IMG/VR virus record: IMGVR_UViG_3300017977_000066
Location: 1-64,000 of that record
Source: a virus
Length of the DNA: 64,000 nt
Strand: one strand, 5' to 3'
Of the stretch, positions 8,199-16,138 are shown piece by piece. The position numbers and the translations under genes were made by a program. Within the stretch, counting starts at the first letter, position 1. Every line of letters begins with the position of its first letter. The notes below the pieces were generated by a model that worked only from the letters and a program-made list of their open reading frames with translations, was not told the DNA's origin and did not search any database.

Positions 8199-9604
8199 TA
8201 TTTCTTACCTTTTCTTATTTTTTTAATCACTCTGTTACTATAGTAGTTATTAGTATATAATAGACTACCATCATTAGCTATCACTATGGTTTTATAAATA
8301 TACATAGGGCCAGCATCCCTTATCGCTAGTACTACTTTAGGTTCTTTAGACTCTAACTTCTTAAGTAGGTTCCTAGGAGGTAGGTCATATCTAAGCCTTA
8401 TATTTAGTTTAGCATATTCTAGTTTATAACTTAGTTTAAACTTGTCATTAATGATTTCCTTTTTGATGATATTTTTATCTTTATCACTAGTTTCATAGAT
8501 AAGATCTGTTATATCTATATATTGTTCCTTAGTAGGCCCATCTCTTACATATGTATCTACTTCATTCCTAATAACATCCATGTTCCCCATAACTTTTCTA
8601 GAGAGACCAGTTGGGTAAAGTTCTTTAGCTAACTCTACTCCAGTTAAAGTCATAACTGAAACATATGGTTTATATACTATAGTAACTACGTGCTCTCCAT
8701 ATTTTAAATAATCAAAAAGATTCTTCTTATTAGTCATGTTCTGCATGTTAAGTATATAAGGAACATAGAAGTCCTTAAGAGTTTCCCTAACCTTAGTTAT
8801 GATATCTTGTACTAACTGATCTGGTTGTGGTAACTCTAGTACAGTATAGACAACATCATTAACTTTCTTACCTATATCTGACTCTGATTTATAATTAAGT
8901 CCATAATAGACATTATTATCAGCATCGTCTGGATAGAATCTTATTAGCTGTTTAAAATGGAATATGTCTACATCTAGTACAGGAAGTTTCCAGAAATCTA
9001 TACCGCCATCTAATAAATATTCTGCTTGTTCATCATGAGCTAGATATCTTTGCCTACCCATATTAGCTAATAGATCAGCTCTATCATTACCTAGGTTCTC
9101 TGAATGAGCTGGAACCTTACCTATCTTTAAAGAGAAGTGTTGTTTAGCATATAAGAAGTCTTTATATAAAGCATCTACTTCATCTACATTAGCTTTAACA
9201 TCTTCTATAAAGAATGTCTCTTTAAGCATCTTGTTAATGAAGTTTAAGCAATATGTACTATCTGCTAATATAGTAACCTCTTCTACTTCTAGGTCATCTT
9301 TCTCATTAAGTATGACGATAGCTTTATAAGCCTGCTTTATAGCATCTAGTTCAGCTTGGTTATTAGTAGTAGACTCTTTGTTATAGCCATATATCTCATA
9401 CACTCTATAGAGACCAACTTCATTTAACTCTTTATCTTTTTTGATCTCAGGCTTTAATAAATAACCCATATCTGTAAGTCCATATTTAGTGAAGACATTC
9501 TTAGGTTTAACATCTTCATCTAGTATGACTATATGTACACCATACCCAGTATCACCTGAATTATTATTAGCACTACCATCAGTGTAAATTAACGCTTTTC
9601 GCAT
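8198..9604 (-). CDS. RNase HI with long C-terminal extension
   Basis: 468 residues. Residues 1-185 form an RNase HI domain that cleaves the RNA strand of RNA-DNA hybrids: D9 in YTDGSANN, E85 in NNQAELDAI, D115 in LADSTYC and D177 in GNDRADLLA, with the active-site His in PAHSEN. About 280 further residues follow that I cannot assign. They are rich in Lys, Asp and Tyr, without zinc or nucleotide motifs. A likely job is removal of replication primers. First gene of the RNase H-dUTPase operon, with AAAGGAG before ATG 9604. Confidence 0.88.
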   Translation of the reverse strand: MRKALIYTDGSANNNSGDTGYGVHIVILDEDVKPKNVFTKYGLTDMGYLLKPEIKKDKELNEVGLYRVYEIYGYNKESTTNNQAELDAIKQAYKAIVILNEKDDLEVEEVTILADSTYCLNFINKMLKETFFIEDVKANVDEVDALYKDFLYAKQHFSLKIGKVPAHSENLGNDRADLLANMGRQRYLAHDEQAEYLLDGGIDFWKLPVLDVDIFHFKQLIRFYPDDADNNVYYGLNYKSESDIGKKVNDVVYTVLELPQPDQLVQDIITKVRETLKDFYVPYILNMQNMTNKKNLFDYLKYGEHVVTIVYKPYVSVMTLTGVELAKELYPTGLSRKVMGNMDVIRNEVDTYVRDGPTKEQYIDITDLIYETSDKDKNIIKKEIINDKFKLSYKLEYAKLNIRLRYDLPPRNLLKKLESKEPKVVLAIRDAGPMYIYKTIVIANDGSLLYTNNYYSNRVIKKIRKGKK

Positions 9605-9618
9605 AGCAAACTCCTTTC

Positions 9619-9624
9619 ATTCAG
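9619..9624 (-). promoter_or_regulatory. class B element for the RNase H operon
   Basis: CTGAAT core on the minus strand, directly before GAAAGGAG. A variant of the TTTGAA core. Confidence 0.35.
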
Positions 9625-9667
9625 TTAAATGTCTTGACATATAAAAACATTTTTTAAGGAAACCCCC

Positions 9668-10276
9668 ATGAATACCATAACTCCTCCAGTTAATCTAAAA
9701 GGAACATTTAAACTAAAAGCACCTTTAAACACATTAATAAATCCTAATGTAGTATATAGTGTTAGTAAAGTAAGTACAATAACATCACTCATAAATGATG
9801 GTATAAATGTAGAGCAGTTCATATATAAAGATAATGGCTTAACAACAGCTGATTATATAATAGCTCTAGAGAAACAAATATCTATAGTAACACTAATAAC
9901 AGAAGGTGGGTCTGTAACTGATATACCTGCTGACTACATTAGTTATATGCCTCAGATATCAGGTAAGGTTTTTATTAATAAAGCTTTCATTGTCAATGTT
10001 GGGTATGTTCCTAGTGAGTTAGATATAAGCTTCCTTGTTAATGAGTTCAATGACCTAGTTAATACTCAGCTAGGTGTAGAAAACGAAGTTACTATAGAAG
10101 ACATCTCTGGTAAGCTTATACTTAGTAATGATGAATACAATACCTATGAAAACAATAGGGTTGCTAGGATATCTAATAGGGATACTTGTAGGGGTAATTT
10201 AGAGAAAGCTCTAACTTTATTGGCTACGTATAAAGAGAAGATGAGGGTTCTTGTAAATAAGCTAGAGAACATTTGA
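9668..10276 (+). CDS. unknown protein, 202 residues
   Basis: Start ATG behind TTAAGGAAAC. The N-terminal part is Pro/Asn/Leu-rich and beta-like, the C-terminal 40 residues form a helix. No cysteine-based or catalytic motif is visible. The upstream gap contains TTGACATATAAAA rather than either phage promoter class. The end overlaps the next small gene as TGATG. Confidence 0.7.
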   Translation: MNTITPPVNLKGTFKLKAPLNTLINPNVVYSVSKVSTITSLINDGINVEQFIYKDNGLTTADYIIALEKQISIVTLITEGGSVTDIPADYISYMPQISGKVFINKAFIVNVGYVPSELDISFLVNEFNDLVNTQLGVENEVTIEDISGKLILSNDEYNTYENNRVARISNRDTCRGNLEKALTLLATYKEKMRVLVNKLENI

Positions 10277-10374
10277 TGAATAAAGATGTTTGGATGATGA
10301 TTTCCTTATTAGGCTATATAGGTACATCCATATTATTTCAGTTATATATTACTTATAAGATCCTAGTTGATTAA
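10276..10374 (+). CDS. 32-residue membrane micro-protein
   Basis: The ATG overlaps the previous stop (TGATG). One hydrophobic segment spans nearly the whole peptide (ISLLGYIGTSILFQLYITY), with a charged first few residues. It is supported by translational coupling only. Its last codons coincide with a class A promoter motif (10345-10352), so the same bases would encode the end of this peptide and drive the next gene. A fortuitous frame cannot be excluded. Confidence 0.45.
   Translation: MNKDVWMMISLLGYIGTSILFQLYITYKILVD
10343..10362 (+). promoter_or_regulatory. class A promoter for the 10395 gene
   Basis: TATATTAC at 10345-10352 followed by TTATAAGATCCTAG. It lies inside the micro-gene 10276-10374 and about 40 bases before the start at 10395. 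Confidence 0.6.
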
Positions 10375-10394
10375 AATATAATAAGGAGTCAGTT

Positions 10395-10835
10395 ATGACT
10401 ATAAGTAAAGAAGCAGTTGAAGAAGTATTAGGCATGATAGAAGAGCTTGAAGAGGATAGGGAGTTCTTCGCTACAAGATATGAAGACATGGTAGAGGAAG
10501 CCATGTTAAAAAATAAAAAGTTAGCTAAGCTTGAAAAGGAGAACGCATTTCTTAAAGATAGGGCTGCTGAGTCTGATGCTATGTTAAAACTAGTGTTGAA
10601 AAAACTTGATAAGTTATCCAAAGCATTAGAGTCTCATGTGTCTATTAAAGCTGGTAACAAGCTCATGAGTAAACTAGCATTAGTTATAAATGAAAGAGAA
10701 AAGATAACGAAACCCATAACTATGGGTGACTTAACTACTACAGATGCTGGTAAGGCAACCAAACCTAAGTCTGGTGTAGCTAAATTGAAAGAAGACTTAA
10801 AAACAACTTATGGAGATCTAGACAAACTAGTCTAG
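10395..10835 (+). CDS. unknown coiled-coil protein
   Basis: 146 residues behind AAGGAGTCAGTT. Residues about 8-75 are a nearly uninterrupted charged helix with heptad-like Leu spacing, typical of a coiled coil. The remainder is Lys/Thr-rich and probably flexible. No catalytic motif. Single-gene early-type unit between a class A promoter and the terminator at 10812-10840. Confidence 0.7.
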   Translation: MTISKEAVEEVLGMIEELEEDREFFATRYEDMVEEAMLKNKKLAKLEKENAFLKDRAAESDAMLKLVLKKLDKLSKALESHVSIKAGNKLMSKLALVINEREKITKPITMGDLTTTDAGKATKPKSGVAKLKEDLKTTYGDLDKLV

Positions 10836-10840
10836 ACTCC
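10812..10840 (+). terminator. terminator after the coiled-coil gene
   Basis: An 11-bp stem with a single bulged A (12-15 and 17-23 pair with 30-40 of the same block), followed by TATCTTTTTTTTATT. The stop codon lies in the right arm. Confidence 0.85.
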
Positions 10841-10870
10841 TATCTTTTTTTTATTCATTTAGTTTATAAC

Positions 10871-10890
10871 TATATATTACTTATATGAGC
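10871..10890 (+). promoter_or_regulatory. class A promoter for the AAA+ ATPase
   Basis: TATATTAC at 10873-10880 followed by TTATATGAGCCTGG. The ATG inside this motif opens a longer frame that I do not believe is used. Confidence 0.7.
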
Positions 10891-10935
10891 CTGGTGTTTA
10901 TATACTTAGCTTTAATAAATATAACAGGAGTTAGT

Positions 10936-12012
10936 ATGTATCTAACTATACCGCAATACACAGTAGGTGGTGTTTATAGACCTAAAGTAAATCCTATGGA
11001 TAAGACATATGGGTTAGAGTATGTTAGCCCTAGATATCCAGTACCTAGTAAGTTCTATGGTGAGTTAAAGAACTATTTAGATTACTATACCGAAGCATTT
11101 AAAAGACATAAGTATAATGCTGGTTTACTCTTAACAGGGGCTGCTGGTACAGGTAAGACAGATCTAGCTAGAGAGTTATCTAATAGATGTATAACTCAAG
11201 GTTTCAAGATTGTAGAGCTTAACAATGTGAAATATACAGATGACCTCATTACCTTCCTAGATAGTCTAGATAAAGTAGTTCTATTTTTCGATGAGTTCGG
11301 TAAGACTTATAACAACGCACAACAAGAGAAGATGCTTACTATGCTATCTACTACTATAGGTAAAGAGAGGATCGTTATCATAACTGAGAATAATTCTGGT
11401 AGGATAAGTCAGTTCATACGTAACAGACCTAGTAGATCTAGATACTCTAAAGACTTCGGTAAGTTAAGTAAAGAGACTATAAAAGGTCTTGCGGCTGATA
11501 TGACCATACAACCAGAGTTCCTACAGGACTTATTAAGAAGCCATGATAGACTAACTACTTTTACATTCGATCATCTACAAGCCATATTCTCAGAACACGA
11601 GATATTTCCAGAGCTAGATTTTAAAACCATAGTTAGCTATCTTAACTTGGAGTTCATGTCAGGAGTAGAGATCTTGAAGCTTTCTAGTTTACTATATAAG
11701 GATAAAGACATCCCTATAGAGAATGTAGATATAAGACCTAATAGAGTACCTTTAAAGATGGTTGAAACTGGTAGTACTATAGTGTTGATGATAACCATGC
11801 CAGTTGAACAAAAAGATGATGATACTAATGCAAATCAACAACCCCCATCACCTATGAATGGGTTCGGCAGACCTAGAGAAGAAACAGTAAGAATAAATGG
11901 TGATGATCTTAAACTCATGGATGATACTAGTGTGGTATATGAGAAAAAAGACTTGATGGCTGTTTTCAATATCACTTATGGTAAACCAAGTAGTAACGAT
12001 GACTTTTATTAA
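10936..12012 (+). CDS. AAA+ family ATPase
   Basis: 358 residues from ATG 10936, chosen because ACAGGAG lies just upstream and the longer frame begins inside the promoter. Walker A is GAAGTGKT at 68-75, Walker B is LFFDE near 116-120, a sensor-1-like ITENN follows, and the RNRPSRSRY stretch can supply an arginine finger. The last 60 residues contain a Pro/Asn/Gln-rich linker and an acidic end. The protein should be a ring or motor ATPase in the host cytoplasm. The partner is unknown, but the genomic place next to an RNAP subunit and early expression fit a role in replication, transcription or DNA handling. Confidence 0.85.
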   Translation: MYLTIPQYTVGGVYRPKVNPMDKTYGLEYVSPRYPVPSKFYGELKNYLDYYTEAFKRHKYNAGLLLTGAAGTGKTDLARELSNRCITQGFKIVELNNVKYTDDLITFLDSLDKVVLFFDEFGKTYNNAQQEKMLTMLSTTIGKERIVIITENNSGRISQFIRNRPSRSRYSKDFGKLSKETIKGLAADMTIQPEFLQDLLRSHDRLTTFTFDHLQAIFSEHEIFPELDFKTIVSYLNLEFMSGVEILKLSSLLYKDKDIPIENVDIRPNRVPLKMVETGSTIVLMITMPVEQKDDDTNANQQPPSPMNGFGRPREETVRINGDDLKLMDDTSVVYEKKDLMAVFNITYGKPSSNDDFY

Positions 12013-12016
12013 AACT

Positions 12017-12058
12017 AATATAAAGAGAGCTCAGGTTCTCTTTATATTTATTTTTTTC
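12017..12058 (+). terminator. terminator after the AAA+ gene
   Basis: An 11-12 bp stem (12017-12028 with 12037-12048) followed by TATTTTTTTCTC. Confidence 0.9.
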
Positions 12059-12074
12059 TCATATGCTTTTTACT

Positions 12075-12094
12075 TATATATTACTTATGTGAGC
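12075..12094 (+). promoter_or_regulatory. class A promoter for RNAP beta' fragment
   Basis: TATATTAC at 12077-12084 followed by TTATGTGAGCCTAGAGC, the fullest form of the conserved downstream sequence, shared almost exactly with 15518-15542. Confidence 0.7.
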
Positions 12095-12129
12095 CTAGAG
12101 CTTAAATTATAATAACACAAGGAGATCAT

Positions 12130-13566
12130 ATGGCGATCATTCAGAAACTCATAAGCCATGACGACTTATTTTTGCAGTCCACTAATAAGATATTACTTAA
12201 TGATATCAGAGTTACAGATGGGAGCATCAAGGACATGCTGTTCACAACCTTAACGGACGAGATAAGCCTAGTACCAAGTTGTGAGTGTGGTAACTTACAA
12301 GGAGCTTATCTCATAGATAAGACATGTGGTGTATGTCATACCCTAGTAACAGAACCATTCAACAACACTAGTCCCCTATTATGGGTTAAAAGTTTCACAC
12401 CAGAGCTAAAGTTCATCAATCCTAAGTTCTGGCTCATGCTTACAACCATCATATCTACTAAGATAGATGCGTTAAGATGGCTCAGTGATACATCTTATAA
12501 CCCAGGTAATGCTAGCATCACACTTTTAGCCCTCTCAGAGATCATAGGTGGGAGATCCTATATGAATGTTGTTAATAATATAGATAAGATACTAGACTAC
12601 CTATCTAACAACAGTCAGTTCAGAACTCTAGCTAAGTCAGTTAAGCTTTCAGCATTGAAGAGAGTTTATAAACAAGATAAGGATAAAGTATTATCTAGCT
12701 ACTTACCTTTAATAAACAAGAACCTTTTCATTATGGTATCCTCTAAGAAAAGTAACTACTCTTCTATCTTATTAGCAGATATCATAGATCAAGCTTTATT
12801 AGCTGTATCTACAGCTAACGATCAGCATAAGTCTAAGAAGCAGTTGGCTAATAACACAGCTAAGCTTATTAGTATAGGAGCTAATCTCTTTAAGGAGTAT
12901 GTTAAAGAGTCAGTAGGTAGAAAGAATGGTATAGCTAGAAAGAACTTATATGGCTCTAGAGTTAACTTCACATTCAGATGTGTAGCTTCTAGTCTACCTA
13001 GTAGTTATAACTACGATGAAGTTATAGTACCATGGTGTATAGGGATGACTACATTTAGACCCCATGTTCTTAATAAACTATATAAGCTAGGGTTGACTCC
13101 TGAAGAAGCTAGTGCTTTAGTGTTTAACTATACTAATAAATATCATCCTGTTTTAGATAAGATATTGCAAGAGTTAATATCTGAATCTCCTAATGGTTAT
13201 ATACCTATATTAGTAAGTAGGAATCCATCACTAGGTCAGAACTCTATACAGAAACTGAAACTTATCAAGTTCAACACTGAAGTTGATGTACAAACTATAT
13301 TCATTTCTGTTCTCGTAGCCGCTAGTTTCAATTTAGACTTTGATGGCGATGAATGCAACATCAGCTGTCTGCTTGATGCAGATCTAGCTAAAAGAGCAGA
13401 AGTTCTTAAACCACACGTAAACATAGTAGCTATGGATAACTATAAAATAAGTGGTAACCTGAATATGCCTAAGACATCTGTGATAACACTGATGAATTAC
13501 ATGCATAAAGAGGAGCCTATTAATAAAGATTGCCCTATAGCAAATGAACTCAGAAATATGGGGTAG
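12130..13566 (+). CDS. RNA polymerase beta'-type subunit, N-terminal part (probable non-virion RNAP)
   Basis: 478 residues. Cys 51, 53, 66 and 69 (SCECG...CGVC) match the beta' zinc-binding domain. GRKNGIARKNLYGSRVNFT corresponds to the rudder/GKRVDYSGRSV region. NLDFDGDE at 401-408 carries the three catalytic aspartates (D403, D405, D407) that hold the active-site magnesium, with Leu replacing the usual Ala. The chain ends about 70 residues later, so only the N-terminal part of beta' is encoded. In phiKZ-like phages beta' is split over separate genes, which fits. Early-type promoter control argues for the non-virion enzyme that transcribes later genes. The C-terminal partner is not in this window. 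Confidence 0.9.
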   Translation: MAIIQKLISHDDLFLQSTNKILLNDIRVTDGSIKDMLFTTLTDEISLVPSCECGNLQGAYLIDKTCGVCHTLVTEPFNNTSPLLWVKSFTPELKFINPKFWLMLTTIISTKIDALRWLSDTSYNPGNASITLLALSEIIGGRSYMNVVNNIDKILDYLSNNSQFRTLAKSVKLSALKRVYKQDKDKVLSSYLPLINKNLFIMVSSKKSNYSSILLADIIDQALLAVSTANDQHKSKKQLANNTAKLISIGANLFKEYVKESVGRKNGIARKNLYGSRVNFTFRCVASSLPSSYNYDEVIVPWCIGMTTFRPHVLNKLYKLGLTPEEASALVFNYTNKYHPVLDKILQELISESPNGYIPILVSRNPSLGQNSIQKLKLIKFNTEVDVQTIFISVLVAASFNLDFDGDECNISCLLDADLAKRAEVLKPHVNIVAMDNYKISGNLNMPKTSVITLMNYMHKEEPINKDCPIANELRNMG

Positions 13567-13594
13567 GCTAGAGCCTGCTTCATATTATTTTTTT
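13555..13594 (+). terminator. terminator after the beta' fragment
   Basis: An interrupted stem pairs AATATG (13555-13560) with CATATT (13581-13586) and AGGC with GCCT around a TAGA loop, then ATTTTTTT. It includes the last codons and stop. Confidence 0.65.
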
Positions 13595-13663
13595 AACATT
13601 CACTACCATTATATGAAGCTAGAATAAAACATAGCTGAACTTAATTTCGTAAAGGAGGGCATT

Positions 13664-15463
13664 ATGAGTATAGATATATACAAATTACCTGGTAAACAAG
13701 TGGTCGATCTCATGTGGAGGGTTTCTTTAAGTAACTTACATAATAAGAGATTAATTGGTGATGATAATTTTACTCATGCGATAGAAGGTAGATGGTTGTT
13801 ACGCAAGCTCTTTTTAAAAGATGTGTTGCCTAACTATAAAGAAGGTTTTATCTTAGATAGGATAAATGCGACTAAACCTATAGGTCCAGATAATGTTAAG
13901 TGGGTTAAGTTAGAAGATAGTAGACATTCGTTATTACAGAATTATAAACTGCCTACTTTCATACATGATATGGGTAATGTTGTTAATAAGAAGACTAATA
14001 AGGTATTATATAAGGAAGGACTGTATGAGTGTTTCTGTGGTAATAAGTTTAGAGCTTCTATTTATGATATTAATTATGGTAAGATTAAAAGTTGTGGGTG
14101 TTTAAAGAGTTTTCATAATGCTACTAAACATGCGCTATATAGTGTGTATTATGATATACTAAGAAGATGCTACGATGATAGTAGAAAAGATTATAAGCAC
14201 TATGGCGGAAAGGGGATATTGGTATGTGATAGTTGGTTAAGTTTTAGGAACCTCATACATGATATGGGGAATGGTTTTAAACCAGGGTTAAGTATAGATA
14301 GAATAGACGCTAGTAAAGGGTACTGTGTAGATAACTGCAGGTGGGCCACCAAGACCACCCAAGCACGTAATACTAGAGTTTTAAAGATAGGAAACACAAC
14401 AGGTTATAGAGGTGTCTCATACCATAAGGCTAATGGAACTTTTATAGCTGGTATAACTAAAGATGGTAAGAGGGTATATATAGGATCGTATCCAACAGCA
14501 TTAGATGCAGCTAAAGCATATGATAAATATGTGGTAGATAATAATCTAGAGCACACTATAAATGGTGTATACGATGCGACAACTGATTTAGAGGAACATG
14601 CTAAAGAAGCCTCTGAAGAAGGCATTGCATTATTAGAATTCATTTGGAAAGTATGCTATAGTATGGCTACTAGGACTAATAGAGTAGACTCCCCTTATAA
14701 AACTTATGCTATAGATGGCGAATGGTTAGTTAAGAAGAATTTTATAGATGATCTTAAGTATGGATATCAGAAAGGCTATGTAGTAAAACGTATAGACGAT
14801 AGCTTACCTATATCTAAACATAATGTAACATGGATCAAAGAGACTACTATAGATAAGGGTTTGCTAAAAGAGTACCAAGCCCCTATCCTAATGAAAGATC
14901 TACAAGATGGTAAAGGTTTATACCAATGTTTCTGTGGAGAGCATTTTGAAACAAGGATGGGCTCTATTAAACAAAGTAAAGTTAAGAGTTGTGGATGTTT
15001 AAAAACATTTCATGATGTAGCTAAACTGGAACTATACGATACATGGAAGTTCATGATCTTAAGAGCTTATGATAAAGATAGTGCTTATATTAATGAACCA
15101 GTATGTGTTAAATGGTGGGATGCTAGAACCTTTAATAAGGATATGCTACCTACACAAAGAGAAGGTTATACGCTTATACGAATGGATGTGTCTAAAGGAT
15201 TTTGTTTAGATAACTGTATGTGGGGAACCCCTTCTGAAGCAGTGACTGTGAACGGTTCTTTAAGGGCTAATAATACAACAGGCTATAAAGGCGTTACTAA
15301 ACGTAGTAATGGTAAATACCAATCAGGTATAGGTGTGGATGGTAAAAGAATACACTTAGGTAATCATGATACCGCCATCGAAGCTGCTAAAGCATATAAT
15401 GACTATATTATAGAACAAAGCCTTCACTATGCATTAAATATTATACCTGAAGATGAACAATAA
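13664..15463 (+). CDS. HNH/AP2 endonuclease with internal tandem duplication
   Basis: 599 residues behind AAAGGAGGGC. The protein consists of two similar halves (about 1-315 and 320-599). Each half has an N-terminal block ending in VKW/VTW, a CFCG...KSCGCLK zinc-knuckle-like pair, a segment with W/Y-x-I/M-L-R then YGGKGI/VCDSW-type motif and SIDRID...NCRWAT (degenerate in the second half), and an AP2 DNA-binding domain (TGYRGVSYHK / TGYKGVTKRS through the DAAKAY/EAAKAY helix). This composition is that of phage homing-type nucleases. The second half has lost the YGGKG and ID/RID residues, suggesting one active and one DNA-binding-only copy. A degenerate class A signal (ATTATATGAAGCTAG) lies upstream near 13608-13622. 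Confidence 0.85.
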   Translation: MSIDIYKLPGKQVVDLMWRVSLSNLHNKRLIGDDNFTHAIEGRWLLRKLFLKDVLPNYKEGFILDRINATKPIGPDNVKWVKLEDSRHSLLQNYKLPTFIHDMGNVVNKKTNKVLYKEGLYECFCGNKFRASIYDINYGKIKSCGCLKSFHNATKHALYSVYYDILRRCYDDSRKDYKHYGGKGILVCDSWLSFRNLIHDMGNGFKPGLSIDRIDASKGYCVDNCRWATKTTQARNTRVLKIGNTTGYRGVSYHKANGTFIAGITKDGKRVYIGSYPTALDAAKAYDKYVVDNNLEHTINGVYDATTDLEEHAKEASEEGIALLEFIWKVCYSMATRTNRVDSPYKTYAIDGEWLVKKNFIDDLKYGYQKGYVVKRIDDSLPISKHNVTWIKETTIDKGLLKEYQAPILMKDLQDGKGLYQCFCGEHFETRMGSIKQSKVKSCGCLKTFHDVAKLELYDTWKFMILRAYDKDSAYINEPVCVKWWDARTFNKDMLPTQREGYTLIRMDVSKGFCLDNCMWGTPSEAVTVNGSLRANNTTGYKGVTKRSNGKYQSGIGVDGKRIHLGNHDTAIEAAKAYNDYIIEQSLHYALNIIPEDEQ

Positions 15464-15469
15464 TGCATA

Positions 15470-15512
15470 AGATGGGTAACTTAGGTTACCCATCTATGTT
15501 TTCATTTTTTTT
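15470..15512 (+). terminator. terminator after the HNH/AP2 gene
   Basis: An 11-bp perfect stem (15470-15480 with 15485-15495), loop TTAG, then ATGTTTTCATTTTTTTT. Confidence 0.9.
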
Positions 15513-15515
15513 ACT

Positions 15516-15535
15516 TGTATATTACTTATGTGAGC
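15516..15535 (+). promoter_or_regulatory. class A promoter for the repeat-protein gene
   Basis: TATATTAC at 15518-15525 followed by TTATGTGAGCCTAGAGC. Intact although the gene it serves is broken. Confidence 0.7.
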
Positions 15536-15571
15536 CTAGAGCTTAAATTTTAATAACATAAGGAGTACTAT

Positions 15572-16094
15572 ATGGTACTAGCAACAAAAGAAGAAGTATT
15601 CGCTGCTTTAGAAAATACTACTTGGGAAGAGATTTCTGAAGATATGGCGTTATCTGAAGGCTTTATAAGGGAGTTTAAAGATAATGTAGATTGGAATTAT
15701 ATTAGCAGAAATCAGAAGCTATCTGAAAGCTTTATACGAGAATTCGAAGATCATGTGGATTGGGACTGGGTTAGCTGGTTTCAGGAGATGTCTGAGAATT
15801 TTATACGAGAATTCGAAGATCGTGTGGATTAGAAATGCATTAGTAAATATCAGGAGCTAACTAAAGAGTTTATACAAGAATTCAGCTTAGAAGGGTGTGA
15901 AGAAAAGAAAATCGCGTGTTACTGCGGTAAGTATAACAGGATTATATATGGAACACTATCTAATCCAAGCATAATACATATACTGGTGTTTTCATGGTAC
16001 TAAAGATGAAGCAATAGTAGCTGTAAGTAAAAAATACTCTGGTAAAGCTAAAGAAACTTACATAGCTAAAATAGAAAAGTGTTTTAATAAATAA
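15572..16094 (+). pseudogene. decayed repeat-protein gene (LSExFIREF repeats)
   Basis: An intact start (AAGGAGTACT then ATG) opens 86 codons containing about three copies of a 22-residue repeat with the core LSE-x-FIREF-x-D-x-VDW. The frame then meets TAG at 15830-15832, exactly where the repeat needs Trp (VDW), and continues in frame beyond it with KCISKYQELTKEFIQEFS, a further repeat. About 100 bases later a frameshift and a TAA intervene before a typical C-terminal end (GTKDEAIVAVSKKYSGKAK) that stops at 16094. Three lesions therefore separate pieces of one gene. The truncated 86-residue product could still be made. The repeat type occurs in phages and Firmicutes, but its function is unknown to me. 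Confidence 0.75.
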
Positions 16095-16095
16095 C

Positions 16096-16138
16096 TGTAT
16101 AGGATGGTATAAGCCATCCTATACATCTTTTTTTATTG
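16096..16138. terminator. terminator between repeat pseudogene and sbcC-like gene
   Basis: A 12-bp perfect stem (16096-16107 with 16114-16125), loop TATAAG, then TCTTTTTTTATTG on the plus side. The stop of the minus-strand gene lies in the right arm. Confidence 0.85.

Noticed and set aside
10885-10935. Upstream start for the AAA+ ATPase
   Set aside because: The ATG is part of the class A promoter itself and lacks a ribosome binding site, while ATG 10936 follows ACAGGAG.
12130-15463. HNH/AP2 gene as an intron splitting the RNAP beta' gene
   Set aside because: The beta' frame ends at its own stop and terminator, no beta' C-terminal sequence follows the HNH gene, and split beta' subunits are normal in phiKZ-like phages.
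15830-15832. Amber codon reassignment in this phage
   Set aside because: TAG terminates many clearly intact genes here (5954, 7515, 13566, 22114, 27337), usually followed by terminators, and no suppressor tRNA is seen. The in-frame TAGs are better read as gene decay.
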